A DNA stretch of 64,000 bases, taken from Allacma fusca. Lineage: Eukaryota > Arthropoda > Collembola > Symphypleona > Sminthuridae. Within the stretch, counting starts at the first letter, position 1; every line of letters begins with the position of its first letter. Both the position numbers and the translations under genes were made by a program. The notes beneath the pieces are model-generated. The model saw nothing but the letters and a program-made list of their open reading frames with translations, ran no database searches and was not told the DNA's origin. Shown piece by piece: positions 1-10,660 of this stretch. Location: positions 787,001 to 851,000 of the forward strand of contig OX359245.1 of NCBI GenBank assembly GCA_947179485.1. Direction: 5' to 3'.

Positions 1-1025
1 AAATCATTCTTTCTTGGTTAAAAAAATCTTTAAATTTTGTTCGAAAAATTGGTAAAATGGACACGGATTTACTGAATTCTGGGTGAGCTCGATGTTTTTC
101 AACCACCGTCTTTTCCATGGTATAGATCGGCAAAACCATTATTGACACTGCAATTGGTCCCTCAATCCGTATTAGAAATTCTAGAGGCAAAAATAATTTT
201 TTAAAATATGAAATAGAAGGACAGTAAATTAAAGTTGAAACAAATAATAAATTTACACGCTACTTCAAATTTGATTTTTAATATAAAATTTGATGTAAGA
301 TGAGTTCGGGCTTCGGATGTTTCAAGAATTTTATTTATTGAGGCCCAAATGACTATTATCACTACGTACATTCATATCAATAAAATTTAGTATATAACTT
401 CCATCTCAGTTGGAGAACGTTGGTTTATAATTTCAAGCATCGTTTTAAAATTGTAAGGGGTGTTTGGAAAAGATAAATTCATCATTCAAAATTAGATCAA
501 TTTATTAATTACGAATTAAGTGCTCTTTTAAAACAATTTTACGTTACTTTATTTATTGCTTTACCAAAAATATTTTTAATAATATTGTCGAACCATAGTT
601 TAGAAACTGGCCTTTGTTTGAATCCAACCTAAATACATGTGAAAAAATGTCTGCCGTAATATACAATCTCTCCCTGTCCTTCCAAATTATTGTCTGCCTT
701 CAAATAACGCGTGCAATGATTATTGGGATCTTGTGACTCTGGTCATCCAAATTGTTTAAAAACATTAACATTTGAAGGTTCACAACTTCAAATCCAATTA
801 CGGTGAGCATCTGAAATTTGACCTCAAATAATTAAAAATTCAATCAAAATTGATAAATGGGGACAAGGAAAGTGCAAAAGGTAGGCTTTCAAAAATAATA
901 TTTTTTCTTGATTAATGGGTAAGTAGTAGATCACAATTTCCATGTAACCTACGTATTACGGTGTCGGTGGTAATGCGTAATATTTAAAGTGGCCTCGAAG
1001 CTCCAATGTTTAAAATCTCTGAATT
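1..1025. other. Gene-free AT-rich stretch
   Basis: No open frame, RNA gene or repeat could be recognised in this AT-rich sequence. Confidence 0.5.
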
Positions 1026-1497
1026 CGGCTGAGTTCTACTTTCCCGGCCACAAAATTACCTTCCACCAAGATTTCCACCTTCTACTTGACCTTCTACTTG
1101 ACCTTCCACTTGACATTCCACCAACATTTAACAGAGTTTTTACCCTCCAGATCTATCAACTAAATTTTACCAGATGGAAAGTCCTTCTACCTGGTTCTTT
1201 GTGGTAATTAACATATCCATATGTGTTCTGGTGGGTGAAATACAAAGTTCGAACTGAATATAGTTATTGCGTTGACCCCTGTATGCGACTAGTGAAATCA
1301 TAAATCCGCGTTGTTATTGCGAAAAGTAAGTCGCAACCCTAAGTGTACATTGTTACAGAATTTGCTAAAAACTTTTTACAATTTTTGTTAAAAATTAATT
1401 AGTTAAATGGTAAGCTCTTACACCATAAGGTTTTTCGAGGCACGTCATTTTCCAGTGGTTGATTTGTACTTGGATTTTGAATCTTAAGTTAATTCTG
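1026..1497 (+). mobile_element. Truncated copy of the GGCTGAG-family terminal-repeat element
   Basis: The left end begins GGCTGAGTTCTACTTTCCCG and runs into a TTCCACC/TTCCACTTGA word array, as in the full copies at 19075-20047 and 24659-25642. Similarity continues through the body (the segment with a GGTGGGTGAAA core near 1230) and stops near 1497, so the right half is missing. Open frames here are by-products of the repeat. Confidence 0.75.
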
Positions 1498-1876
1498 GTT
1501 TAAACGCTAGTGTGTTATTTACAGGAGTTTAACCACTAGGCACAGGCTGCTTATCAGCAGCTGCTTGCCGCCCTCTTTAATTGCTTGCGATGACCTTAAC
1601 ACTTCTCCTGCCACATTCGTATCGTAAAGGAGAGGTCTATGGTTATATAACTACAAGTAGGGGCCAGGTTACCTATAGATTGCAACTTTGTGGTCAAAAT
1701 AGCTGCACCAATCGGTTGTACCTTCAAGGCACGCTCAGTCATGTTGCTTGCACTTTGCTTTGCTATGTCTAGAAGAAAGCTTAAAGCAACTAAAAGGGAG
1801 TTTGTTAAATTTTCGTTAGGGCCGTTAAAGTATTTGGATTAGTGTTTGCATCGATTTCATCCATGCCTTGAGGGCT
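1498..1876. other. Stretch without recognised gene
   Basis: Contains one short open frame (1581-1772, 63 codons) with no recognisable domain; I do not call it a gene. Confidence 0.4.
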
Positions 1877-1884
1877 ACCGCGGC
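1877..1884. repeat. Left target-site duplication of hAT-like element
   Basis: ACCGCGGC here and ACCGCTGC at 2974-2981 differ at one base and directly flank the terminal repeats, as expected of an 8-bp hAT-type duplication that has aged. Confidence 0.7.
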
Positions 1885-2973
1885 CAGGGTTGGCCAAATG
1901 AAAATGCCCTCGGCTTTATGCCTGCCCGCTTGAAAATGCCTGGAAAATGCCGAAAATGCCAAACTTTCAAAATGCCCGGCATTTTGAGCATTTTCGGCAG
2001 GCATTTTGGGCATTTTCGATTTGTTTTGTAAATAATCAGTATTTACCGCTCGTTTTAAGATATTTGAAATGTCAAACTTCATTTTAAAATATACATTTTA
2101 CAGAAAATAAAGCATCGCCATTTTTAAACTTAGTATTCCTACATCCTTTCTTCCCATGTGTATTGTTAATCTAATTTAACAATATCCTCAACATCAACTC
2201 ACCTTCGGACTCGTGAAAAGTAGAACCATAATAATCGCTGTCATCTAAAATATGTTTTTTCCAATTCGGGGATTGCAATGATATTTTCTACACATGATAA
2301 TCATGTCTAATTTGTTTTGATGAACTCGGTTCTGGCTTTGTTGAGACTAATTTGACTAACACTGATTCTTGTGAACTTAAAGCGATTTCTTTGTTCACAT
2401 CGTTGTCCAGAGCAATACAAGTTTTGGTACAAAATTTGGATAATTTCCGCTTTACCTCCACTGCGGCTTTTAAACTTTCGTGCGAGCACTCCACTTTATG
2501 GTGTAATCCAACTGCTTGTTATGAAAGTAATTGCACAACATTTTATTTGTACCAATGTCTGACCAATGAAGCCTGAATATTGCCATTGATGCGAAGTATC
2601 GTGATTAAATCGGAAGTTAAAATTAAGAAACTGGAATGAGATTTAAAATCCCGATAATAAAACTTTTAGTATAGTGACTCGAGACACGCGACAAGCTTTA
2701 ATTAATGAAATTTCAAGTATGCAATTATGAAGATATTTGCATTAGTTCAAACAAAACATGCATCGAAATTTACCTTGCAGAACAAATAATAGATAGCGTC
2801 TTGGCAGAAGTATCCTAAGTGGTTGAATATGCCGAAAATACCTGCCCTACGCGGATTATGCCTAAATGCCGAAAATTCCATAGATGCCGAAAATGCAATG
2901 AATTGAAAATGCCCGGGCATTTTTTGCAGGCAAAATGCCAAAATGCCATGGCATTTTCAATTGGCCAACCCTG
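1885..2973. mobile_element. hAT-like element, AAATGCC-word family, 1089 bp
   Basis: The ends are inverted copies of CAGGGTTGGCCAAAT/TTGAAAATGCC (about 24 bp, one mismatch), flanked by the 8-bp duplication. Both arms are degenerate arrays of the word AAAATGCC. The interior has an open frame on the minus strand (2288-2494) that could be a transposase remnant, but no domain is recognisable. Related copies are at 27598-29605 and, diverged, about 18791-20760. Assignment to hAT rests on the 8-bp duplication and the CAGGG end. Confidence 0.8.
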
Positions 2974-3017
2974 ACCGCTGCTACCAATTGAATTTGTTGT
3001 GAAACTTGTATCTAAAA

Positions 3018-3600
3018 TGGACGGCGCTGGTTACGATAGCCTTTATGATCTATGATCCTCCTTTATGACCAGAAAATATTGATCCTATGGAAGATAAAAG
3101 TTTCCCAAAAAATGATTGTTTAGGCTTAACGTTTACAACATCTTCACCGGTGCAATCACTTCGCTTAGGAATGTCACTGACTACAGGAGCGGCATCATCA
3201 ACAGTATCCAGACTACTGCTACTTGCGCTGCACAAGAAAAGGAATCCTACGGCATTGATGCAGATCATCTTTCCGTTCAATCTGTGCTCGAGCATGTCAA
3301 ATTGTTTGCTTTCAAACAATTCAAATATTGCAAGTGCACAAAATGAAACATACTAATCAAAGAAATTAACTGACATTTGCATATTGTTAAACAGTACACT
3401 AGGAGCTGCTATCAGCAATCTTACGAGATAACTATGATGTATCTGACCTGGAATAGTTGCTTTACCATCCAGATATTAAACGTTAGCGGATTCCAGGTGA
3501 GGCCAATGCATGAAACAAAGAATTCCATGGCACGGGCGCTGGAGCAAAGAGCATTGTTTAGTGTTTTATTTTTAGATGATAAAACAAGTATTTAGCGACA
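3018..3600. pseudogene. Possible coding remnant, product and strand unknown
   Basis: This stretch is richer in GC than the surroundings and has frames open for about 75-90 codons on both strands (minus 3050-3319; plus 3116-3346; plus 3377-3595). The minus frame carries a hydrophobic stretch reminiscent of a signal peptide after about 18 residues. No family could be recognised. It lies next to the CDC25-like remnant and shares its higher complexity, so I treat it as part of the same gene-remnant island. Confidence 0.25.
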
Positions 3601-3719
3601 ACTAGCACCTACCCACAAATTTGGAGTCAATACTTCCACTTTGAGATTCGTTTAGCAAGTCTGCCGATGAGCCTCCTGCCTTTAGACAATTCTAAAGTTC
3701 TCCACACTGTACATCCGGT

Positions 3720-3956
3720 TCATGCTTTTGTAAGTGTATTGAAGGAGTTTCCCTTATAGGCAGTGGAATGCTCATAATAGTTTTCTCCAAGTACCGCTTC
3801 TCTGTCGCCGCGCATAAGTATGCAGTCATGCAAGTCCTTACGAGTACCACCCATCACCCTCTGCACCGTAGAACCTACATTTTCTGTGACCTCCGCTTTG
3901 TGGAAAGCACTTGATAACAGAAAGAACAAAGACTTCTTGAGCTCCTCATTGCCTGA
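3720..3956 (-). pseudogene. Coding remnant, weakly R-SNARE-like
   Basis: A minus frame of about 79 codons, coherent in composition, holds a segment DLHDCILMRGDREAVLGE followed by YEHSTAYKGNSF. The spacing of R-G, L, S, K and F resembles the R-SNARE (synaptobrevin/YKT6/SEC22) motif, whose central arginine lies in an R-G pair. No membrane anchor or CAAX end follows; after the stop the frame continues without hydrophobic sequence. It lies about 140 bp downstream of the CDC25-like remnant on the same strand. The assignment is tentative. Confidence 0.3.
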
Positions 3957-4098
3957 AACCTTTAATTACATGACATGAAAAAACGTTCTGAAAACATGAG
4001 TTTTGAGCCCAACAAACTGATGCATCACACACGAACCTCAGACTTCATATTCATGACGCATACTGGAGAAGCAAATCGATTAAGAGTACTAAGGTTTT

Positions 4099-4440
4099 TA
4101 ATTTGATCTGATCCTACATTGTTCTTCTTTATACAAATCTCTATACTGATGATTGTCGATGGTCAGGTATCCCTTAGGGCTGCAGAGCTCTGGATACGTG
4201 GTGTAAAATCTCTTGTAACCTCCCTCAATGGCATAAACTTCGGGAATGGTCAACCAGGGATGCGGGTTCTTCATCCTGTGCTCGTTTCTGTTACATTGCG
4301 CCCTTATCGAGGAAATATCTCGTTTCCCTCAGTTGTGCTACTAAGGACGAATTTCAGCAAATAGTTCTTGGGTTTCCAGACTTCGATAAAATAAGGAGTA
4401 GCGTACGCCCTCAATAAGATATCAATGCATGGACTGTTGA
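4099..4440 (-). pseudogene. CDC25/Mih1-type M-phase inducer phosphatase, C-terminal fragment
   Basis: CDC25 enzymes are rhodanese-fold dual-specificity phosphatases that activate cyclin-dependent kinases. The minus frame reads IRAQCNRNEHRMKNPHPWL, then PEVYAIEGGYKRFY and PELCSPKGYL, matching the C-terminal half of the catalytic domain, where the family has R-x-x-N followed by (P)E-(I/V)-Y-x-(L/I)-x-G-G-Y-K-x-F and P-x-L-C-x-P. The fragment ends at a stop (TAA, 4099-4101). The upstream part, where the HCEFSSxRGP active-site loop should be, is disrupted by stops and frame changes, with only a weak match (KRDISSIRAQC). The sequence is intronless. It is a dead copy. Confidence 0.78.
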
Positions 4441-5149
4441 CTAACGTATGCGGTAATGTTATCAGGTACAATAAAAGCTATTTTTTAAAGGCTCGTTGTA
4501 TATTTAGACTGGCAAAGTTTTATATAGCTCCTAGGTTTATATTAATGATGCAAATTTATTTCAAGCACTAAATTTTCTCTCTTCTGGAAAATACCGTAGT
4601 CGTAAATTACTCATTTTAGGTGTTTAACGTGTAACTAAATAGATAGTAGTTATCGTTTGTCTTTAAACCGAAGATAATTACACAGCCTAGATAGTGGCAA
4701 CGTTTCATCGATCAGTTTATAAATAAATTGAAGTGATAAGTGCATTAATGTTATTACTGTGCTTAAAAGTTCGAAACAGTGCTCGGTTCAGGGTAAGTCG
4801 GAATTTAAACGTTCCTAAAGGCATTACCTAGCTGTGTTTCCTAATATATGTCCATTACAAACAAAACGGTATTACATTTCTGTTTAGTAATTTTTTGGAT
4901 ATTGTCTTGTTTTCATAAACGTTTAGTTAAACTTGCTTCATCAAAGCTGTTTATGACCGAAGAGCATGCCACATGAAGAACCTTCAGTGGTGGACCTTAC
5001 AAATGAAGCGAATATTGATCGTCGCTTATAAGGGAAATTTAAGCTGCGAGGCTACGGCGAAATAATATTCAATATAATACATATATAATATACATAATGA
5101 ACAAAAGTAGGAAAATTGTAAAACAGTAATCTTCAGTTGAAATTATTCA
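4441..5149. other. Gene-free stretch
   Basis: AT-rich; no frame or repeat recognised except weak similarity of the last part to the repeat that follows. Confidence 0.4.
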
Positions 5150-5880
5150 ACCGAATGAACCACTTAAATGTTAATGAAGAATATATGTAACCAAATATAT
5201 AACCATTTAAATCTGTAAATCCTTAGCATTGAATTCTTGAATCACAGAATGAAAACCGAAAAACGGCTCGTATATTCACAGTAATCAAGTAATTTTATTT
5301 GTCACTGTTAAACATTTGTACACAATGCTGATCCACTGCTAGCAAGTGCAGAATGTTTTGCAGAGATTAGTTATTTTTACTTGCAGATAATTGCTAAGAG
5401 CTTGTCAAAAGTACTCCCCGCGGCATTTCAAGGCATTTACTGCTTACTATACTTCAATGTAGTACATTATCACTTATTCCCCAGATAACGTGAAATGTAA
5501 AAGCTCCAGCAGAACCACATGCAAATCAAATAAATATATTTGGAACGTCGGCGTTGCCTCAGTATCATTTCATGTATAGATAAAGAATTAAGCATGTTCT
5601 TCTGTGGGATGAAGAGGAAAGTATTATCGACGTTGTGCCCAGAATAAACTTCAAAAGAAATGTCGCACCAGGGAAAAACTACTTTTGGTTTACGTGGCGA
5701 CGGTAATGAAAGTGAATTGATAGAAATTTAGGCGTAGAGTTGATTATCTGGGACCGACATGATAACTAGAAGTAGTTAATCATGTAAAACACGTGTGCTT
5801 ATTAAGCTTGTGAGGTTGACAGAGCTGCTGATGAAAGCCTGCAGCGGTAAAAATACTAATACATACAGCTGAAGTCAAAC
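5150..5880. repeat. Dispersed repeat, copy A
   Basis: About 0.7 kb aligns in the same orientation with 7725-8440. Shared landmarks are the segment around AATCCTTAG-ATTGAATTCTT and a later CATGCAAATCAA. Copy A has a short plus frame near 5594-5710 reading LWDEEESIIDVVPRINF, which may be a remnant exon. Divergence is high and the element type is unknown. Confidence 0.5.
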
Positions 5881-6326
5881 GTTATACTGAATCAAAACGT
5901 CTTTTTCACTCCAACAATTAGCCCATCATCAACTTTTACTTCTAATGGCAGGACGTTACCCGGATCAACCAGAGCATTATCAGGATTATATTACTAAATA
6001 CTATTATAAAAATAATTGATAAATTACAATAAACTAATTATACATTATTATAAAACACATTTATTTTTATGTAGTATAAAATTAGGCCTTTGTAACTTTA
6101 TCGTACTTATGGCGAAGATAATACAAACAAGAAAAGCAAAAGAAAAAACATACAGGACATCACTAGTCAGTTCGTTTAAGTTTCAAAAATCATACAAAGA
6201 CAGAAGATGGAAATACATTTTGTAACGAAACGGAACGCAGCTTCAAAGGATCCACCTTCCGGCAATAAATTAATTTTACATTTAATTTTATTTTTAGGAC
6301 TTATAGGAATAAAAGTAATCATAAAC
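5881..6326. other. Stretch without recognised gene
   Basis: The very AT-rich frame at 6016-6225 has no recognisable domain and is not called. Confidence 0.4.
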
Positions 6327-6488
6327 ATGTACAAGCGCCATGGTCATACGTTTACGCCAAAGTTTTAGAAGGCTGATATTCGTAGAATAATTGTGGAACA
6401 TGTGAAACACAATGCTAAAAAATTTGTAGAGAACAATGCGATTGCGATCGACATGCGGCTGATTCCTGTGGAGAAGATTGACGGGTAG
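6327..6488 (+). pseudogene. Coding remnant, unidentified
   Basis: One frame runs from ATG (6327) to TAG (6486-6488) with a single internal TAG at 6366-6368. After that stop it reads KADIRRIIVEHVKHNAKKF, then AIDMRLIPVEKIDG, a helix-like charged composition unlike the AT-rich surroundings. I cannot name the family. Its position near the SDO1 remnant on the same strand suggests a shared origin. Confidence 0.35.
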
Positions 6489-7099
6489 GTAGAGTCGAAT
6501 AGTGTCGGGATCGCAGAGTGAGTGCGTGCGTGCTGCACTGTTCTACATCGGTATAAATTAATACATATTTGGTCTTAGCTTTTTTATGTATCTGAAGATG
6601 CTTCTTCGTATTGTCTTACTTCCTGAGGCTCCGCTGTCAAAATCCATTTAGAATAAACAACAACCCCAATAACCCAACGAATAACGAACTAAACCCCCAA
6701 CAATCATTGAATAACCCGTGTCGTTTCTTCTTAGAGAAGAGAATTCCATGTCAGCTACACCTCACTGCTAGATCATCCACAGTTGTGTATATCTCTCTAA
6801 GAAATATGTAGGGCCCGAGAAGGAGTTTGATATCCAGGAGATGCCGTCCTCGTTAAAATAAGGGCTTAGGGGATAGCAAGGCAGGCCCTCATGCTATTCC
6901 AATCCAACTCGGATCAACGCTAGAAGAGTTTACAATACACAGGTACGAACTAGAGCGGAGGGGGTGAAACCGACTTTTTCGAAGAGACCTTGAGTATTGG
7001 AAAGATCCATACAGGAATAGAAAGTCTGGTGAATGATGGAATATGGAATATCAAAGTCATTTAGTGTGTTTGCCTTCTTTTCGCAAGTTTAAAAAATTT
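6489..7099. other. Mixed stretch, weak coding character
   Basis: A short frame at 6611-6811 and broken frames around 6810-7000 show some coding-like composition, but no family was recognised. Confidence 0.3.
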
Positions 7100-7218
7100 G
7101 TAGAAACCGAGGCTGTCTTTTTGTTGTGGGTGAGCGCAAAAAATGTGCATTTGAAAATTCGCGGGTCCGGAAGGCGAAGGTAGAACCCACCGACGAGGAG
7201 AACTTAGCGGTGAGGTGA
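7100..7218 (+). pseudogene. Coding remnant, C-terminal end, unidentified
   Basis: A plus frame reads VVGERKKCAFENSRVRKAK followed by VEPTDEENLAVR and ends at TGA (7216-7218). It looks like the basic/acidic tail of a conserved protein. It sits about 100 bp upstream of the SDO1 start. Product unknown. Confidence 0.3.
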
Positions 7219-7320
7219 CTCTTCATTCTTAACGCTTTTTTCAGTGCAGGTGCTCTGCTGTTCTAAATTAAATAAACGTTCTTGTTTCTTCACTTTTTTT
7301 GTGAATCTCCACACGCAAAT

Positions 7321-7515
7321 ATGTTTACTCCGCGGAACCAGAAGAAGCATGTGAATGTCAGCGTTTTGACGCTTAAGACGACCGGCTGGCGCTATGAGCT
7401 AGCGATATATCCCAACAAGCTCTATGCTGCAGTGTTTGGCAGGGTTGGAGTGACAGTCAACGTCGAGATAGACGACAGGTTTCGGGTTTATGCAACTAGT
7501 TACAATGGTTTTTGA
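7321..7515 (+). pseudogene. SDO1: SDO1/SBDS ribosome-maturation factor, N-terminal fragment
   Basis: SBDS/SDO1 helps release eIF6 from pre-60S ribosomal subunits. The start at 7321 gives MFTPRNQKKHVNVSVLTLK, then YELAIYPNKLY, matching the family N-terminus (M-F-T-P-x-N-Q, then V-x-V followed by a basic residue, then a (F/Y)E-(I/L)A-x-Y-x-N-K motif). After about residue 35 the match weakens (a residual DDRF-VYATS where the family has a V-F-V-N-V-S segment), and a TGA ends it at residue 65 of the usual roughly 250. No intron is present and the rest of the gene is missing. A longer in-frame reading from 7282 is not supported by the family. Confidence 0.82.
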
Positions 7516-7724
7516 TAATTTCGTGTTTTAATATGAACGTTTTTACATTTTGCTCATCAATTATGCTAAGGACATAAATCCGCAGATGGAGATCTTATTA
7601 AAGCAAATAAAAGTCACTTGTATGCTGATACCTACACTTTGAAAACAACTTGAAAGCGTAGAACTGTAAAACAGTGGTATTTGCAAGTTACATAACAGGT
7701 CGAACCAATTAGGTAGTAATCAAT
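7516..7724. other. Short spacer
   Basis: AT-rich; nothing recognised. Confidence 0.4.
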
Positions 7725-8440
7725 ATCATGTGTAACGAAATATAAAACTAATTAAATCAGTAATCCTTAGAATTGAATTCTTAAATCGCGCGAAACCTGA
7801 GAAGGCTTATTTATTCATAGTAATTAAATTTTGGTATTACCCCGTTAAGCAATGGTAAGAAATTCTACTTCTCACACATGCTGTGAAGTTGCATGTTCCA
7901 TATGCGATTTATTTTGATTTACAGCTATATTTAGAATTGGTACCGTTCCGTTTCTCCGTCAGTTCGCATATACATAATTTCAGTATACAGTACGTAATTA
8001 CGTAGGGGAGGGTGAAGTGAGCTTAAGCTCCGACCCAACCGCATGCAAATCAAGCAATATTAAATGTAGCGAGATGAACCCATTTAATGTTAGTTCACGT
8101 GAAGATAAAGAGCGAATCCTTTGAAAGAGGAAACACTTATCAAGGATATACTCGGAGTTGAGAATGCTCAAAGTTTTGTGATAAGTAAAAAAGACGAATG
8201 CAGTACGTGATGACGGGATCATTGCGGCTGTAATATATACTAATTGAAGAATACTTAGACGTTGAGCGGATTCACAGCGGGCGGGTGACATAAGATTTGG
8301 AAATAAAATCCACACATGCCGATGAGGGAGACAATCAGGAGACTAAAACACCCTCTTGGTAGGGATAGGAGTTTATAAATAATGCCCGAAGGTTCGTCTC
8401 GTCTACAAATCATCCGTCATCTATTAAGCATGTGAGTAAC
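7725..8440. repeat. Dispersed repeat, copy B
   Basis: Second copy of the repeat at 5150-5880. It carries a 105-codon minus frame (7998-8315) and plus-strand patches such as SREDKERIL near 8092, neither of which matches a known family. Confidence 0.5.
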
Positions 8441-8860
8441 AATGGCAAATGTCTTACATAACAATTATCAATATCGCCTTTTAATATACACAATTAATAT
8501 CTTACATTAATTTAATAATTCGTAATTCTCTATTGCTCGTTCTTAGTTAATATAAAATCAGCTCCTGCTGCCTGAGGGCAGAGCAGTCCCTTGTTATTAA
8601 AGCTTCTAACCTTAACAACCAAACACTCCCGCGTAAACAAGAAAGCCGAAGCTGGAGTGGACTCAGAGTTAAGGTCGACAATCTATCCTCTGCGTAGTTT
8701 CTGCCACACCTATTTCCACTCAACCATTCCTACAGCGCAACCACGTGGTCGGACTAGAACCAGCACCTCCTGGAACTAAGTCCCTTAGCGTACGTTGCTT
8801 TAAGTGAACTATATTAAAGTGGGGATGAGGTTTTGGACGGTAAGAACCCCAAACCACTCA
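8441..8860. other. Stretch without recognised gene
   Basis: No supported feature; a 62-codon plus frame at 8591-8779 has no recognisable domain. Confidence 0.4.
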
Positions 8861-9088
8861 CTCCAAATCAATCCTACTTAATCCAAATCAATCCTACTTA
8901 ATCCAAATCAATCCTACCTAATCCAAATCAATCCTACTTAATCCAAATCAATCCTACTGAATCCAAATCAATCCTACTTAATCCAAATCAATCCTACTTA
9001 ATCCAAATCAATCCTACTTAATCCAAATCAATCCTACTTAATCCAAATCAATCCTACTTAATCTAAATCAATCCAAATCAATCCAAAC
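8861..9088 (+). repeat. 20-bp minisatellite, about 10-11 copies
   Basis: The unit CCAAATCAATCCTACTTAAT is repeated head to tail with very few substitutions (CTACCTA in one copy, CTACTGA in another). The last copies are shortened. The low divergence suggests recent expansion or homogenisation. Confidence 0.95.
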
Positions 9089-10660
9089 TGAAAGGATGCC
9101 AACCAACCGGGAGAAGTTCTCAAGAGAACATTTCCGCTTCCCAAAACAATAAAACGTGCGTCGGCAATCTAAGATACATTAAAATATCACTAAAGGATTT
9201 AGAAGTGGCAAATCCCGAGATATATATCATATTACAAACGAATCACAAACTAAAATCATAAATCTAAAATCGAAACATACATCAATCTAAACCGTTTAAA
9301 ACATTCCATGTTCGTTTATTGTTACTGGTCAAGTTTCTCCCGCTGGAAGCAAACTCTGTTACTCCCAAACTACGTCAAAACGTCATCCCGAGACTACCAA
9401 AAATATCTTACTAGCTTTGACTAATTATCCTCCGTACGTACCAAATACAAATCTCCTTTCAGCTCATCAACCACCCCTACAAGCACTCGTTTCACTTCCT
9501 ACCTCATACCACCTAATCTCGTCTCTGAACCCTGTCCGACACTTACGCCTATACCTTCCCAATCCCAATTCTCAACCCATCCCCAACAAATCATTCCTAA
9601 AAGACGTTTCACCTAATCCCTCACTCTTATCATCCGTTCCATCCTTCCATAATCTTAAAATGCTTCCTTAATGTCCCCTTTCTTTTAAACATAGCCTCAA
9701 CCTCCACTCTTACCTCCCACTTACCAGATTCCACGACTACCTGAATATCTCGCAACTTACTGAACCCTTTTTCATCCCCGAATACCATTCCCCGTCTTCT
9801 TCTTTCACCTTCCATTTTTCTTTACTAAACACGAGAACAACCAATTAGCTTCCCCTTATTCTTTTTACATGTCCTTGGTATTAGCTTTCACACTCCAACT
9901 TCTGGAACTGAAGTACTCCTTCCCCATTTCAGTTCTCGTCATACAATCCCCGTCTTGCCCTCCTTAACCTTAAACCATCCCAGAGACCAACATCTCTTCC
10001 TTTATTACCTAATCGCATAGTATCTAACTTCACTGTCTCCCCTGTCTTTTTTCTCATCTCATAGTGCATTGTATTTGCTGAGTCCGAAACTATCCATCCA
10101 CAAGGCTACAGCTTCCACGACGTTCCTCAACCTTCCCCTTATTATCTTATCGTTCAAACTCATCTTTATTAAGCTTACGTCTTAACAATAACTACCTATA
10201 ACCCCGAAAAATCCTCTATAACTGCCTGAAAACTTATCACCCCTCCCTGATCATCATTCTGTTCTGAAACATCGTCAATTCTACACTTAATCCATCACAT
10301 ATTCGTACATCATCTTAAGCTCATTCCCAAACATCTTCAAATTCTTTATCCCTGAATCCAAACCTCCGAATTCTAATCTCCCGTCCCATCTTCTAACTAT
10401 CCCTAACCCACATCTTACACACCCTCTAATCTTTCATTGCAGAAACTCCCGTCTTGAACAAAATATACTAAACAACCATTATTTAACGCCAATACACACA
10501 ACCTCCAAGACTCACTCAGAACAAGGAGAACTGCTGCCACTTTCTTCAAACCATAGCTTCGCATACATATACAACCAAATCTACACCCTTCTTCCCAGCT
10601 TCCTGCTTCCAGTCCAAGTTTTCAATCCCCCCAGTCCTGCTCCATTACTTACTTTTAGTC
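9089..10660. other. Long tract with extreme C-over-G skew on the plus strand
   Basis: The plus strand is almost depleted of G: positions 9481-9540 hold 24 C and 6 G, and 9601-9660 hold 20 C and 3 G. The skew begins with the minisatellite and fades near 10660. It makes short frames such as 9417-9671 that are compositional artefacts. It may be a very old, diverged extension of the C-rich minisatellite or a region of strand-biased mutation. Confidence 0.7.

Noticed and set aside
8861..9088. Possible CRISPR array
   Set aside because: Units are contiguous 20-bp repeats with no unique spacers; it is a minisatellite, and the DNA is eukaryotic.
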